A DNA stretch of 64,000 bases. Origin: Haliclona indistincta. Its lineage: Eukaryota > Porifera > Demospongiae > Haplosclerida > Chalinidae. Within the stretch, counting starts at the first letter, position 1, and each line of letters begins with the position of its first letter. The stretch lies in contig OZ024783.1 in assembly GCA_964017065.1 (NCBI GenBank), positions 10,506,885 to 10,570,884 of the forward strand, written 5' to 3'. The position numbers and the translations under genes were made by a program. Positions 45,146 to 56,476 of the stretch are shown one piece after another. The notes under the pieces are model-generated. The model made no database searches and was not told the origin of the DNA. It worked only from the letters and a program-made list of their open reading frames with translations.

Positions 45146-46629
45146 TGTAGCTCAGAAAGCTCTAAGATCCAACAGCAAGACTGGCTTTCTGCACACTTTC
45201 GTTCGTAGGTCAACTTTCGCTAGTTCAACTGTCACGAGATCTACTCTTACGAGATCAACTCTCTCCAGATCAACTCTTCACCAGATCAACTCGTACGGAA
45301 TCAACTCTCACTGAATCAATGATCACAGGATCAACTGTCGCGAATTCAACTCAAATATCACGAAAACCAACTGTCACAGAGTCAACTTTCACAGAGATCA
45401 ACCGCACGAAATCAACTACATGATCGCATGTGGGATGGACTAAGTTCACCCAATCTGAAGTGCGGATGTGTTACGTCACGCTCGTTGCTATGGTATTCAC
45501 GTGCTAAACAAAACTAAATCCTAAACCCAAGACCTTAAAACACTTCGCCTAACTGCGAAAAGCCAGGAGGGTCTTCCTAACTAACTAAGGATCGTCGGGA
45601 GGGTCTTCCTAACTAAGGATCGTCGGGAGGGTCTTCCTAACTAAGGATCGTCGGGAGGGTCTTCCTAACTAAGGATCGTCGGGAGGGTCTTCCTATCTAA
45701 GGATCGTCGGGAGGGTCTTCCTAACTAACTAACGAACTAAAAAATTTATTACGTTATTAAAAATTAAAGAAAATTATAGCAATAATTATGATAAACTAAG
45801 TGCCACACCTACGAATAATAAACTAAGTGCCAGGTTGATTACGCAACAGCAAAGTTGATCCCGTAAGAGTTGACTGTTGCCAAAGTTGATTCTGTGATAG
45901 TAGTCTTCGCGAGAGTTGATTCTGTACTAGTAGACCTCGTTAGAGTTGACTTTGTACGAGTTAATCTCGTGAAGTTGATGTGGTGAACAGTTGACCTCTT
46001 GAGAGTTGAACCAGTAAGAGTTGAATTCGCGAAGTTGACCTCATGACAAGTTGACCTCGTGTGCTACCCCCCAGTAGTTTGTCCAGCCATTCCGTGACCG
46101 GTGTCGTTCGTCACTGTCGAACGGTCCCGGCGTTTGTCTCGAGTAACGCGTTCTTTGCTAAGCTTGAGCTTGGCCCTCCCGACGAGCTTGGTTGATGCTC
46201 CAAACTTAGTCGTGCTTTTAGATGCTGCAAATAGTTCCCTTTACGTGATTATGGCTGGTTTATTTTTGTTGTCCACAACTTCAAGACGCCATTTTTTCGC
46301 ACTATTTGAGTCCCACAAGTGTCATGAAACTTTAGTGCTATAAAATCGCCGCAATCTCTTGAAAGGCAACTTCGGCTTCACTCTCTGTGAAGCCAGCCTC
46401 TCCTCCCTTCGTACGGAGGGGTAAGTGGGAGGTAACTTTTTGAAGTCAGCTGACTTCCTGGAGGATATATATATTCCCCAGGAAGTGAGCGTGACTTCCT
46501 GGGCAATATATATATTCCCCAGGAAGTAGAACTACTTCCTGAGGGATATAAGTATTGCCCTGAAATCCGCAGTGGTATGGGATATATTCCACTAGCGGTG
46601 CCTTTGATCTTAGAGCTTCCTGAGCTACA
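45146..46629. mobile_element. 1.5-kb TIR element with subterminal repeat arrays
   Basis: TGTAGCTCAGAAAGCTCTAA at the left is answered by the inverse TTAGAGCTTCCTGAGCTACA at the right. Inside, 45,195-45,420 is an array of degenerate 15-18-bp units of the type GATCAACTnnnACGA, and 45,834-46,065 is its mirror image (AGTTGATnnnGT). The centre has a 28-bp tandem repeat. No transposase is present. This is a foldback-type non-autonomous transposon that separated the two parts of five-TM copy 2. Confidence 0.8.
45568..45730. repeat. 28-bp tandem repeat, five units
   Basis: Units starting GGATCGTCGGGAGGGTCTTC recur at 45,589, 45,617, 45,645, 45,673 and 45,701, nearly identical. They lie in the centre of the 1.5-kb element. 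Confidence 0.95.
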
Positions 46630-46852
46630 ATATATTATATTGTACAGTACCGTGCTCTTTCCTTGGTGGTCTTTTAGAAAAATAAACGGCAAAGAAGATG
46701 ACAAAAAGGAGAACGACAAAGAAGATGATGAGGGCAATGGAGAGTATAGAAGAATAAGAGGAACATCAATAGCGATATAATTCAAAGATGGACTAAGTGA
46801 TATTGTATATGTACTTTTGTCCGTTGTGGTCTTAGCTGCAAGTAATAGTTAA

Positions 46853-46977
46853 CTCCCGGTCTCTGAGGCGATAAGGGATATATACCGAGGTGGTTAATTA
46901 TGCTGTCCGAGGGCGGAGCCCGAGGATGGCATAATTAACCACCGAGGTATTATCCCAATCGCCGAAGAGACCGGGAG
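46853..46977. mobile_element. TTAA-flanked palindromic element 2
   Basis: TTAA at 46,849 and 46,978 bound a foldback starting CTCCCGGTCTCTGAGGCGAT and ending with its near-complement. The layout (GAGGC...GGTTAATTAT...GAGGGCGGAGCCCGAGG centre) matches element 1 at 45,010 although the arms have diverged. Confidence 0.8.
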
Positions 46978-46986
46978 TTAACTGAC

Positions 46987-47521
46987 TTGTACCCAACCAC
47001 CAGTCTTCTTGTGGTGTTTGTAGCTGCTGTAGCTTGTAAGCGAAGATCTACGAGCTGTTCTGTAGCTTGTAAGCGAAGATCTACGAGCGGATGGGAGCCC
47101 AGGGCACTCGCCTCCAAGCGCACACTCGCCAGGTCTATAATGGCGAACGCCCGTGTTCAAGTTGGGCGACAAACGAAGCCTGGCGTCAACTTTTGTGCAG
47201 CTAAAACGCACGGTAACTTGGCTTTCAGGCAGCAATGCTGGCTGACCTTTCCCAAAGGTTAACACGTGCGCCAATAAATTGTTGATAATTTATTGACGAT
47301 GGCCCACTAGTATCTGCTATTTTGTGGGGTATAAAGCTCCACGCACTTTCGCCGGGTGGGCAGGTGTGGACAAGGGACTAGTGCCACTTTGCCACTTCCT
47401 GGAAAATATCCATATTGGCCAGGTTTAACTTTAATATCCTGGAAAATATCCATATTTCCCTGGGTATATGGGATATATACCATGCCATTTTCCTTTGATC
47501 TTTGGGTGTGGTGGGGTACAA
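46987..47521. mobile_element. Probable TIR element related to the 45.1-46.6 kb element
   Basis: TTGTACCCAACCACC at the left is answered by the inverse of GGTGTGGTGGGGTACAA at the right. Its right end (TATGGGATATATACCATGCC followed by CCTTTGATCTT) resembles the right end of the 45,146-46,629 element. A 26-bp direct repeat (GTAGCTTGTAAGCGAAGATC, at 47,028 and 47,064) lies inside. No gene. Confidence 0.5.
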
Positions 47522-47743
47522 TGTACTATGTCTCATGTAGTAGAATTAACCTGTTGCACAAAGTGCCTGTACCAATTCTCACATCTGTTGAATCAGCAAG
47601 ACCACAGTGACCAATGTGATGCATAGTTGTGTTTGATGATGTTTTATAACAAGCAAGTTCCTGCATATCGTAAAATACATTTTTTGTAAAGCAAAATGTT
47701 GTGCTGCAAAATAAGCTTTAATGAGGTAGCTAACGTTCTGCTT

Positions 47744-48988
47744 ATTAGGGAGACACGGTAGTGTCTCCCTATGTAGGGTTGAACGAGAAAACAAGATGGC
47801 GGCTACATACAATGTATTAGCGTTCAAACGCTGATATTTCCCCTGGTGATGAATTTTATACGTCCAAAGACACTTAAATCTGCTATCTGGCGTTGCCCCA
47901 TCTTACAGTAGCAAGGAGATTGCTCGAGATTGTTACTAAAGTGACGAACCTGGAAACGGTGAAAATCGAGTTTCGTCATCTTCGTTTTCTTCTTTCTTCT
48001 TCTTTCTTCTTTCTTTCTTCCACTCGCCTAGCACCTTTACGTGAGCAGTGCCGAGACCAAAACACCCACGAACAGTCGTGAAATTCTCCTGGCATGTGCC
48101 TTTTGAACTTAGTTTTTAGCGAAACGGCGATATAAATTCCGCGATTTCTCGATCGTGATCCATTGTCAGCTAAGTGTTAGACGCCATTAATAATTATAGT
48201 GATTGCGCAATACGCACGTGACCAAGCTGTGGTTAGCGCACGTGACCAAGCACAAGCTTGGGTATCGCCACGCCGTATAGATCACGGAGAACACATATTT
48301 GTCTGGAGTCTTCGAAGAACGGTAAGCTAGCAAGCGCAGAATCACCATTCTGCCTTGCCAGATAATTATAACCGCCGTGAACAAGTGTGGGCGGGGCTCG
48401 TATGCACTGTACATGTATTCATGCATGCGTAGGCGAGCTGATATCTACAGCATAAGAATTATTTAGCTACAAGTTTAAAATTGTTAATAATAAAGAAAAG
48501 CCATCAACAACAGGAAAACCAAACCAATGGTGGAAACAAAGATGGCACAGTAATTGCATGATATTGAACTGTACTTCACTGAAAATGAAAAAAGGACACA
48601 AACAAGAAAATTAAAAAGATTTCTATCGAATCAAAAGGATGTAGGGTTGTGAAATCTACCACTGGTCAACAATGTAAAGAAACAAGGAACAAGCATGGAA
48701 TGGTAACACAATTGACTTGCTAACAGACCATAGATCCCTACATCAGTGGCTGTACATAAGCTGTCACAAGCTGAATGCACGTCAGGTGTCAGTCAACAGC
48801 AACAAGCTAAGCTGAACTAGCTATAGTCAACTACAGCAGCCACTGATGTAGGGATCTATGGTCTGTTAGCAAGTCAATCGTGTTACCATTCCATGCTTGT
48901 TCCTTGTTTCTTTACATTGTTGACCAGTGGTAGATTTCACAACCCTACATCCTTTTGATTTCGATAGAAATCTTTTTAATTTTCTTGT
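47744..48988 (+). mobile_element. Composite inverted repeat, left copy
   Basis: Part 1 (47,744-48,480) matches 59,805-60,513 in inverse orientation, with blocks CCCTATGTAGGGTTGAACG, CGCCATTA, GTGTGGGCGGGGCTCGTATG. Part 2 (48,500-48,605) matches 59,145-59,251 inversely (ACCAAACCAATGGTGGAAAC). Part 3 (48,606-48,988) is a long palindrome with ATTTCTATCGAA ends and a TAACAGACCATAGATCCCTA arm, matching 58,809-59,145. No intact gene. Likely a mobile element or a larger transposon end. Confidence 0.8.
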
Positions 48989-49118
48989 ACTATCATGAAC
49001 AACTTGCTCTTTTAATAATTTATTATAACAATGGAGCACAGGTAAGTAGTCTAGTAAGCTATACCTTAATTAACAAGTAAAGTAAAAAAGTTTCAATAAA
49101 AAAACTAAAAAGTGTAGG

Positions 49119-49440
49119 GATGACGCTAGCAAAAGTAAAGGAACAAGATGGGATGATGCTTGCAAAAGTAAAGGAACAAGATGGGATGATGCTTGCAAAA
49201 GTAAAGGAACAAGATCATGGAATAATACTTGCAAATGTAAAAGTCCCAAGTATCCCTACATCAGCGGCTTGCTGCAACGACATACAATCGTCGAATTACT
49301 TAATCGGACTGCGTCCTCCAAAACCAGATACCTCTAGTTATTTACAACTGTCGACTACTTCATCGGACTGCATCCTCCAAACACAGATACCACTAGTTAT
49401 TTTACAACTGTCAATTACTTCAAAGTAAAGGAACAAGATC
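49119..49440. repeat. Local tandem repeats (33 bp and about 57 bp)
   Basis: GCTTGCAAAAGTAAAGGAAC recurs at 33-bp spacing (49,125, 49,158, 49,191), and a second pair of about 57-bp units (GACTGCGTCCTCCAAAACCA type) follows at 49,305-49,430. The open frame across it is a by-product of the 33-bp period. Confidence 0.8.
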
Positions 49441-50377
49441 ATGGAATAATACTATCTGCATTACTGATATGGCGTACAAATTTGCTCACAGAATGCTTTA
49501 TAAAAGCAAAAAGGGAAAGCTGCTTCAACTCAGCTGCCATTAAAAATGAGACTCCACATTACATGAAAGCTGACTGTCACGTAAGCTTGTGTAGATGTTC
49601 AAGATGCTTGAGCATGTAATATTAGTTGCATGCAGATTGCTGGTTCTTGTTCATCTACTGCATGCTGCAACACATCCTCATCCCTGATATACTATGTGAC
49701 TTTAGAGTATGATACCATACAAGATCAAAGGCGCCGACAGTGCTCTATATTCCATAGCACGCGCTGCCCATTATTCAAACAGTGCTCTATTTTCCTAAAC
49801 CCATTGTTCTACAGTGCTCTATTTTCCACCGCAGTGCTCTATCTACCAGGTGTTAACATGCCGATATGCAGTGAATTTAATTACAAAATACATGCGATGA
49901 AACACAAACAACTTTCATTTTGATAAAGGCCAGAAGAAAGCTAGATAGGAGGGCCACGCCGTTAGCAATGTAGGTGACGTCAGGTTTATCCAGGGCGCTA
50001 CAGCTTCGGAAAGTAGCTACATGGCAGCGTAGCAAGTAGCTCGGCGTCACTGCTGATGTACGTTCGATGGATACTTTCATCCACGAGGTTCGGTGAAGTC
50101 GTTCCCCACTGATTCATGATTCCTTCATAGCTTTAGCCCACTGGTCGTTAGATAAATAAGACACGTCTTCTTTTATGGTGTTGAATTCTCTGCTCCTATC
50201 ATATTCCCAAGTCGAAATCACAGCGCTCTCGTCCACAGTTACCTTCCACCATGTGCTCGTGTAACGATTTCCGTATAAGTCCGTAAATTCCCATAATGGT
50301 AGCGTTTATACTGGACTGTCTTCGGCCTGCTAGCAGTATCCCTTATGGTAATTGTACAAGGTCACACTCTAAACCTG
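49441..50377. other. No gene seen; short AGTGCTCTAT repeats
   Basis: Between 49,738 and 49,850 the string AGTGCTCTAT occurs four times. The same GTGCTCTA motif recurs in the palindrome at 50,382-50,530, so these may be element remnants. No coding region recognised. Confidence 0.45.
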
Positions 50378-50381
50378 TTAA

Positions 50382-50530
50382 AGCACCGCTCTTCTCGTGC
50401 TCTACGCAATATAATAGCACTCGGGTCGTGTCTCGAGACAAATAGAGCACTCACCTTCGGCTCGTGCTCTATTTGCCTCTCGCCACGCCCCTCGTGCTAT
50501 TATATTGCGTAGAGCACTCGGAGCGGTGCT
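50382..50530. mobile_element. TTAA-flanked palindromic element 3
   Basis: TTAA at 50,378 and 50,531 bound a foldback of about 150 bp starting AGCACCGCTC and ending GAGCGGTGCT. Inner arms contain ACGCAATATAATAGCACTCG and its complement. It lies about 200 bp upstream of five-TM copy 3. Confidence 0.85.
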
Positions 50531-50731
50531 TTAACTAGTACAAAACACTACTGCACACTAACGTAAACAGTTAAACTCATTTTCCTAAGAGATGAGTAGA
50601 CATTGTATAAGCACGTGATAATCATTACTCATGTGATATGGTTATCTACTATAGTACAATGCATACACAGAGCTGGTAGACAGCTATCCTAGGCTCGTTA
50701 TATTGCTACTTGTTCGTTCTTTGGCACAACA

Positions 50732-51655
50732 ATGGAATCAGTCTTTCCAGGCAGTGTCACTACATATTTCATTGGAAGCTGTCAAACTTACAGATGCTAC
50801 TTTTGGTCAAAGGAAGTTGTAGAGATCACTTTCTTCTGCTTGTTTGTGTTGCCAGGTATCTTTTGGCCGATTGCCTCTTGTTGGACAAGTATCATGAACA
50901 ATGAAGCACTAAGCTGTTGTGGGTGTGGTTGGACTGAACCAGTTGTACAGTTTGTGTTTGGTAGTGTCTTGAAGGAAGATGGAAAAAGAGGCTGTACTAT
51001 ATTCAACTATAAAGCTCCTCGTTGGTACAAGGCATTTCTGTTCTCTAATGTGTTACAACTGATTGGGATTGGATTAATGCAATTTTGGGACAACTTCTTA
51101 TTAGAAGAATCTCGTATTTGCACCACTGATCCAAATCTGGCTTGCTTTCCCTCTAATCCTATGCTGTCTACTCCACGCTTGGACTGCTCCAACACAAGCT
51201 TTATAGAGAAAAACAACATCACATCCTTCAGCTGCTACCGGTTTGTGTTCAAACTAGGTCCAGCCACTGGGTCTGCAGTTGGTATAGTAACAACCACTGC
51301 TTTCATCATAAAGTACATCGTCCCGTACTTTCTCCTTAAAATTTCCAAAGGAACAAGTGGCTCAAAATGTCAAAAATACTCAACTATAGCTATGCAACTC
51401 ATTATAGCACTAGTGACAATACTGCTAACCAGTCTCACGATATACTTGCGCTATGCGATATCGTACTCACTTTTCGAACTGCTCAATGCAGTCAGATACC
51501 TTCCAATAGGGTATATCATAGCAAGCAACATAATTTTGGTTCCCTGGTACAAATTTGAAAGTGATGATAGCAGTCAAGAAGAGCCGTACAGAGAAATAAC
51601 GTCATCAATAAAAATTAATGCTTACGAACCAATACAACAGGACGATTATTATTGA
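50732..51655 (+). CDS. Five-TM cysteine-loop membrane protein, copy 3
   Basis: Intronless, intact, 307 aa, ATG start. It is diverged from copies 1-2 but shares the plan: TM1 (about 27-49), a cytosolic loop with FNYKAPRWYK, TM2 ending QFWDNFLLEES, the extracellular ICTTDPNLACFP, LDCSNTSFIEKNNIT, CYRFVFKLGPATGSAVG, TM3, TM4, TM5 closing LVPWYKFE, and a tail with DDSSQEE. The conserved loop cysteines suggest disulphides on the outside. Extra cysteines after TM1 (SCCGCGW) are specific to this copy. No enzyme motif is seen. Left of it is the inverted composite repeat; right of it are the broken copies 4 and 5. Confidence 0.85.
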   Translation: MESVFPGSVTTYFIGSCQTYRCYFWSKEVVEITFFCLFVLPGIFWPIASCWTSIMNNEALSCCGCGWTEPVVQFVFGSVLKEDGKRGCTIFNYKAPRWYKAFLFSNVLQLIGIGLMQFWDNFLLEESRICTTDPNLACFPSNPMLSTPRLDCSNTSFIEKNNITSFSCYRFVFKLGPATGSAVGIVTTTAFIIKYIVPYFLLKISKGTSGSKCQKYSTIAMQLIIALVTILLTSLTIYLRYAISYSLFELLNAVRYLPIGYIIASNIILVPWYKFESDDSSQEEPYREITSSIKINAYEPIQQDDYY

Positions 51656-52566
51656 TCATTTTTATAACTGAATCAATGCACTATGTGTGTAAAATATGTA
51701 TGCAACAAAACAGTACGTTTATATAGTGAACGAACCATCACTCGATGATCATAATTTAAATACATTTAACAAAACAGAATTATTTCACACCCTGCATGTG
51801 TACCTATACTAAAACTGTATAATACTATTAGCACAAGCCAATATGATAGTTATCAATCCAAAAAATACACAGAATGTCGATTTTTTGCTGGAATTTTTCC
51901 TGAACAGAGTTAACTAAACGGAGTCACAATTATTTTTTTAATTTCAAAAAATCTGCATTTAGCATACGAAAATTACACAGATTAGAAAACTAGTTGAACA
52001 AAATATCTGTATCTAGTCATGGTACAAAAAAGAAAAGATAGTAGAGTACTGTGGAACCCCTCCTAGTGGAAACTCCTCAACCATCTACAATGGACACTTA
52101 CTGAATCCCAAATATAACTCACATAATGTATAATAAACCCCTGACCAGAGGACAACCTCTCTATAATGAGTGATTTTTGTTAGTCCCAATGGTGTCCGCC
52201 TTAGAGAGGTTCCACTCTACTCTACCTCTATTTGTAGAGATTACTTAATCTCAAAAATGTTTTGAGAGTAAAGACATATTAGGGCATACAAAGTAAACAG
52301 CATTGCAGCAAGTCAAGGTCACGTCTGGCTAGCTGTATGCAGCTGTAGCAAGCTTAAGTCTCATCTATCCCACATAGACATAGGTATGAAATATTTGTTT
52401 GTTTACCTCTTTCTATTATGCCTACAAAATTAATAATCAGAGCCAGCTTCATCAGACAAGAAAATCGGATAACCAAGGTTTAGTGTGTTCCCTGAAGAGG
52501 TTAATGACAGCAACAAAACTGTCTAAAAATTGACTAGCAATCACAGAACATTCTATTGAACCAAAA
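51656..52566. other. Spacer between five-TM copies 3 and 4, no gene seen
   Basis: AT-rich, non-coding by inspection. No element boundaries found. Confidence 0.4.
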
Positions 52567-53432
52567 ATGGGAACAGTGGTGTCTTGTCAAGACTATAACG
52601 ACTTCTTTAGAGCACAGGCAGTAGTACTCGAATTGGTGATTACCATACCCATTATCGTTGCATATACAATATGCAACCGATAGTATAAACCAGAAAGGGC
52701 CATGTAACCAATGCGAGAAATGGATCCAACGCATACCTGACGCACTTGTAGAAATCGCATTCGGCAGAATTTTAAAGAAGCATAGCAACCAGGAAGAAAG
52801 AAACGTATATAATGTACTCAAATACAAAGCTCCTCCTAATTACACAAACTTACTGTTTCCTACTCTTATTCACTTGATCGTCAGCGTATTGGCACAATTT
52901 TGGGACGACTTCCTGTTACAAGAATCGTTTGAGTGCACAACAGATCATTCCACTTGCTGCTTTGGATACAATCGAAATTCCACTCAATTGTTACTTCTAG
53001 ATTGCTCTAACACAACTTATCTGAAGAACATCACTAAGATCATTTGCTACAAATTTGTATTCAAACTAGGCACAGCTACTGGGTCTTCTCTTGGTATATT
53101 CACATCCAGTGTTGTGAGCTTATCTGTCATTACTTGGTGTCTTCTAAAAGTTTCAAAAGGAACAGAAACAACAGTATGGCGAGCAGTGTTTACTATAACT
53201 ATACAATTCTATGCATCACTAGCAGTACTGGCTGCTACAATATTTATGCCGGAACGCTTATAAAGTCGATTCATACCATGGCTCTACGCTCGGACTAGCA
53301 TTGAAAATAACAGAGATTTGTCTCATAGGTGGTGTATTACTGTCGTATATCATCATCTTCCCTTGGTGGAAATTTGAAAAGATACTGAAACACAAGATTA
53401 CAAACAGCACGATCCTCTTTAACAAATTCTAA
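52567..53432 (+). pseudogene. Five-TM membrane protein, copy 4 (frameshifted)
   Basis: ATG 52,567 opens MGTVVSCQDY and TM1, stopping at a TAG near 52,679. The family sequence resumes in another frame (KAPPNYTNLLF, QFWDDFLLQESFECTTD, LDCSNTTYLKNITKIICYKF, FKLGTATGSSLG) to MPERL, where a second shift near 53,262 moves the TM5 part (IIIFPWWKFEKILK) into a third segment ending at 53,432. Two independent breaks make it a pseudogene unless the assembly is at fault. N-glycosylation sites and loop cysteines are conserved. Confidence 0.85.
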
Positions 53433-53621
53433 ACAAACGTGTAACGGTGAATTTTTGTGTATTAAATAATTTTGAATGAACAAGTCTATTCATGTAGATA
53501 ACATGACAATTATTTTTGTTGCGTGCACATAGTACAAATAATAGTGATAAGAGATGAGTACTCACAATGTGCACAGTATAGTATGGTCTGTGCATTATAA
53601 TAGTACTACACTAAAGCAATG

Positions 53622-54155
53622 AAGCACCAAAGGTGCAGATGCCTTGAGTGGAATGATACCATTTCACATACAAAGTAAACTGCAGCTGTTATACCTTTCT
53701 GTACAGCAATCACAATGCTGCATAATAGCAGTTATGCAATCAGAAGCCAGTCAATGCTGACCACTAATTCAACAGGGCTTGTCTATTATGTTCAGCACAG
53801 CAAAACAGCGAGATAGCGGCCATAGCTTGCTTACATTTAGACATGTGCTGCTATCCTGTAGTGAAATTTTAACCTATCAGCTTCTAAGCAGTCACCTGTG
53901 GACATTTATGTCTACGGAGAACTCTAGATTGCCAGCAACAGCCATCGATTGCGAGGTAAGCAAATCACGCCATAACTCGAGAACGAAGCTTCGTATACAA
54001 GTTTCAAATGTTGAAAAGCGAGTTATGCTTGCATTGCTAGTATCAGGGACTCATCATTCAGCGTGCACCACTAAACTGAAGTAACAGACGGACTGACTGA
54101 CCGACTGACAAACGAACTACTGAATGCCTCGTGTCTCCGCCCTCCGAGGCATAAC
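53622..54155. repeat. Interspersed repeat family R1, copy 3
   Basis: Runs from AGCACCAAAGGTGCAGATGC to the CGAGGCATAAC segment. The interior matches 1-190 in the same orientation and 37,125-37,330 inversely (TTCAGCACAGC, TAGCTTGCTTAC, CCTGTAGTGAAAT). A stretch of GACTGACTGACC-like short repeats lies near the right end. Non-coding. Confidence 0.75.
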
Positions 54156-54686
54156 AACAACATGCTGGTTAGCACCTGACAGTATCCACACATCAACTGG
54201 TACAATCTAACAAAGTGAGGAGATTGATCTTACATCACAATGGATATCACAGACTAGCTGTGAAAGCTACTCTCACCTACAGAAGAAATCCTTGTTACTA
54301 ATACATGTCTCTATTTGGTATCATTGGAGTGGTTGTTACAACATCTACTGCATAAACACCCAAAAATACTCTGAATTATTTTTGAGTAGATATGGTCTGT
54401 GGTGAGTATAGTGAAACTTAGATAAGACTAGTATGGTAAGATCAAAATAAACAGATATTGTATGAAAACAGATTGTCATTATTTTGTCCACTTGGCTGAC
54501 CAATAAGTCACCAATCTCTCCTACCGACTAAAGATCTAAGATCAAAAGATTAAGATCTAAAGGTACGTGTCTATGTATTGTGAATACGTAGTGTAAGTTA
54601 ATTTGCAAATGTACGACTAAGTCATTTTTTATGTGACGTGTCACAGTTTATGAATCTCATGTTTTTTTTTACAGCTTGCTGAGAAA
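54156..54686. other. Spacer before five-TM copy 5
   Basis: Non-coding. A T-rich tract ending in ACAG at 54,674 lies just before the ATG of copy 5 and could be a 5' UTR splice acceptor. Confidence 0.35.
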
Positions 54687-55455
54687 ATGGGAACTTTGTC
54701 ATCTTGTCCAGACTATAGCATCATTGTATGTCAGGCAGTACTTCTAATATTGATCATGATCATAGCCACAATCAGTGCCTACATGTATATAGTACTTATA
54801 TAAAATTATGTGCCAATCTGGAGCTGTATCAAAAGGTTCAGGGACAAGATTGATGCAATAATCGAACGTGTATTTGATAGAATCTTGGAAAAACACTGCA
54901 TTCAAGGAGAAAGAAAAGTTTATAAGGTACTGGAGTACAAAGCTCCTCACTTATACAACATTCTGCTATTTTGCTACTTTTGTCGGCTTGATCATCAGTG
55001 CAATATCAGAGTTTTGGAATCAATTTTTGTTTGAAGAATCTAATATTTGCACAAATGATATATACACCTGCTGTTATGACGCCAACCAATACTACCCTCA
55101 ACGCTTAGATTGCTCCAACTCAAGTTATCTGAAGACAAATAACGTCACTTCGATTATCTGCTACAAGTTTGCATTCAGACTAGGCAGAGCCACTGGGTCA
55201 ACACTTGGCTTGGTAACATCTTGTGTTCTGGGCTTACTCATCATCACTTGGTGTCTCCTTAAAATTTCGAAAGGAACAAGAGCAAAAACTTGGCGAGTAG
55301 CGCTTACCAAATCTATGTTTTACTGCTAGTAGCCGTGGTTACATGGTTAATACTTCATTATAGAATTACATCACATGGTGGCGCTATATACGGAGTACTA
55401 GGTAATAATATAATGATTGGTTTTGTGAGTGTCGTCCTATGCATAGATATTATAT
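54687..55455 (+). pseudogene. Five-TM membrane protein, copy 5 (nonsense, frameshifts, truncated)
   Basis: ATG 54,687 gives MGTLSSCPDYS and TM1, then an in-frame TAA near 54,801. The same frame continues with EYKAPHLYNILLFCYF. A shift near 54,975 leads to FWNQFLFEESNICTND, LDCSNSSYLKTNNVT, CYKFAFRLGRATGSTLG and a stop at 55,329. A further shift leads to TM4 and part of TM5, which is lost at about 55,455 where unrelated sequence begins. Closest in style to copy 4 (shared MGT start). Clearly dead. Confidence 0.88.
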
Positions 55456-56472
55456 ACTACGTAACCGGGATTGGCAACGAGTCACGTGCGCCAATTGCCA
55501 CAATACATTAGCTTGCGTGCCATCAGTGTTGTGCCGTGAGTGGGCGGTAGGCGAGAGGTCAAGAAGATGTTGCTGCCTCGAGAGAACGCTCTGTTGTGAA
55601 AGGTGGGCTCAAGTGGATACTAGTGTGTTGTTACAGTCACTAGCAGGCTACTATATAGTGTTTAGCGCTCGTTCTGAGTCCCAGTGTTGCGATACACGGA
55701 GTTTGCGTTCTTTGTCGTTCTTCAGAGACTTTGTGGGCGTCTAGGTCCACGGTAGTCGAGCTCATAGCCCCAAGTGTAGCTTCTGTTCATTACTGGTTCA
55801 TTTGCTCATGGAACTGAAGTTCATTTAGGTAGCAAAGCTGTTTCTATGTCGCCTGATTCATTGTGTAACTATGTATTTACCAGGTGCAGTTTGTGGGCGC
55901 ATAACGCCTTTCTGTCATCGCTTGTATGGGCTATAAAGCGTTTAAATTGTAGCATAAGCATGTAGAAATGGAACTGGATAGTTAAGAACTTTGTGCAAGC
56001 TTTTAAACTCGATTTCTTAACATGAATATTGTACTCATTTTATAGTGATAGAACGGGTCACTGGAAGATTCTCCATCAGCAGGATTGTCCGAGAGAGACG
56101 AAGATATATTCAGATGTTCATTGTTTTTGTTCCTCGTTGTTTTCATTGTTGTATTCTATTCTCTATGATGATCTACAATGGTTTATACATTGATAAACAA
56201 CAAAGAATTGGTAGAAGAAATGGGCAACATAGCGGTGGGCAGGGCTTCGTGCAGACTTCCGGTACAACAGGGATGGCACGCAATATTGGACAATTTTTTA
56301 CTCGTTTCCAATCCCTGTGTATAATATCTGTATGCTCCCTTGTTTACTCAATGTGAATTGACATACCCACTACAGGAATGTTGTTTTTTGTTGTACATAA
56401 GATATTTCTTACATGTACTGGTGTTATCTGATGCAGCATATAAGGCAATGATTTGTCAGCTTCATATCATTC
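55456..56472. other. Inserted sequence of higher GC, unidentified
   Basis: The first 300 nt are more GC-rich than the neighbours and abruptly replace the end of five-TM copy 5, so an insertion or rearrangement boundary lies at about 55,455. Small frames at 55,439-55,744 and 56,045-56,356 have no recognisable domains. I found no terminal repeats. Confidence 0.35.
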
Positions 56473-56476
56473 TTAA

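Larger units (their letters stand above)
44255..46780 (+). pseudogene. Five-TM membrane protein, copy 2, split by an inserted element
   Basis: From ATG 44,255 the frame matches copy 1 closely (ICSTDPNLACFPAYPNLTTP, LDCSDTS, FKLGQATGGALG, RRAVLTIAIQITIVVITLV) up to SFYV at 45,001, where TM5 should begin. The missing end (ILYSTVLFPWWSF plus an acidic Lys/Asp/Glu tail) is found intact at about 46,630-46,780. Between them lie a TTAA-flanked palindrome and a 1.5-kb TIR element. As it stands the gene encodes a 249-aa protein lacking TM5 and the tail. Confidence 0.88.

Noticed and set aside
46378..46785. 135-aa minus-strand frame
   Set aside because: Antisense of transposon sequence and of the displaced tail of five-TM copy 2.
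49120..49428. 102-aa frame with LAKVKEQDGM repeats
   Set aside because: Arises from a 33-bp tandem repeat; the remainder has no domain and is itself locally repeated.
55439..56356. Two frames of about 100 aa after five-TM copy 5
   Set aside because: No recognisable motif, and the first one begins inside the pseudogene remnant.
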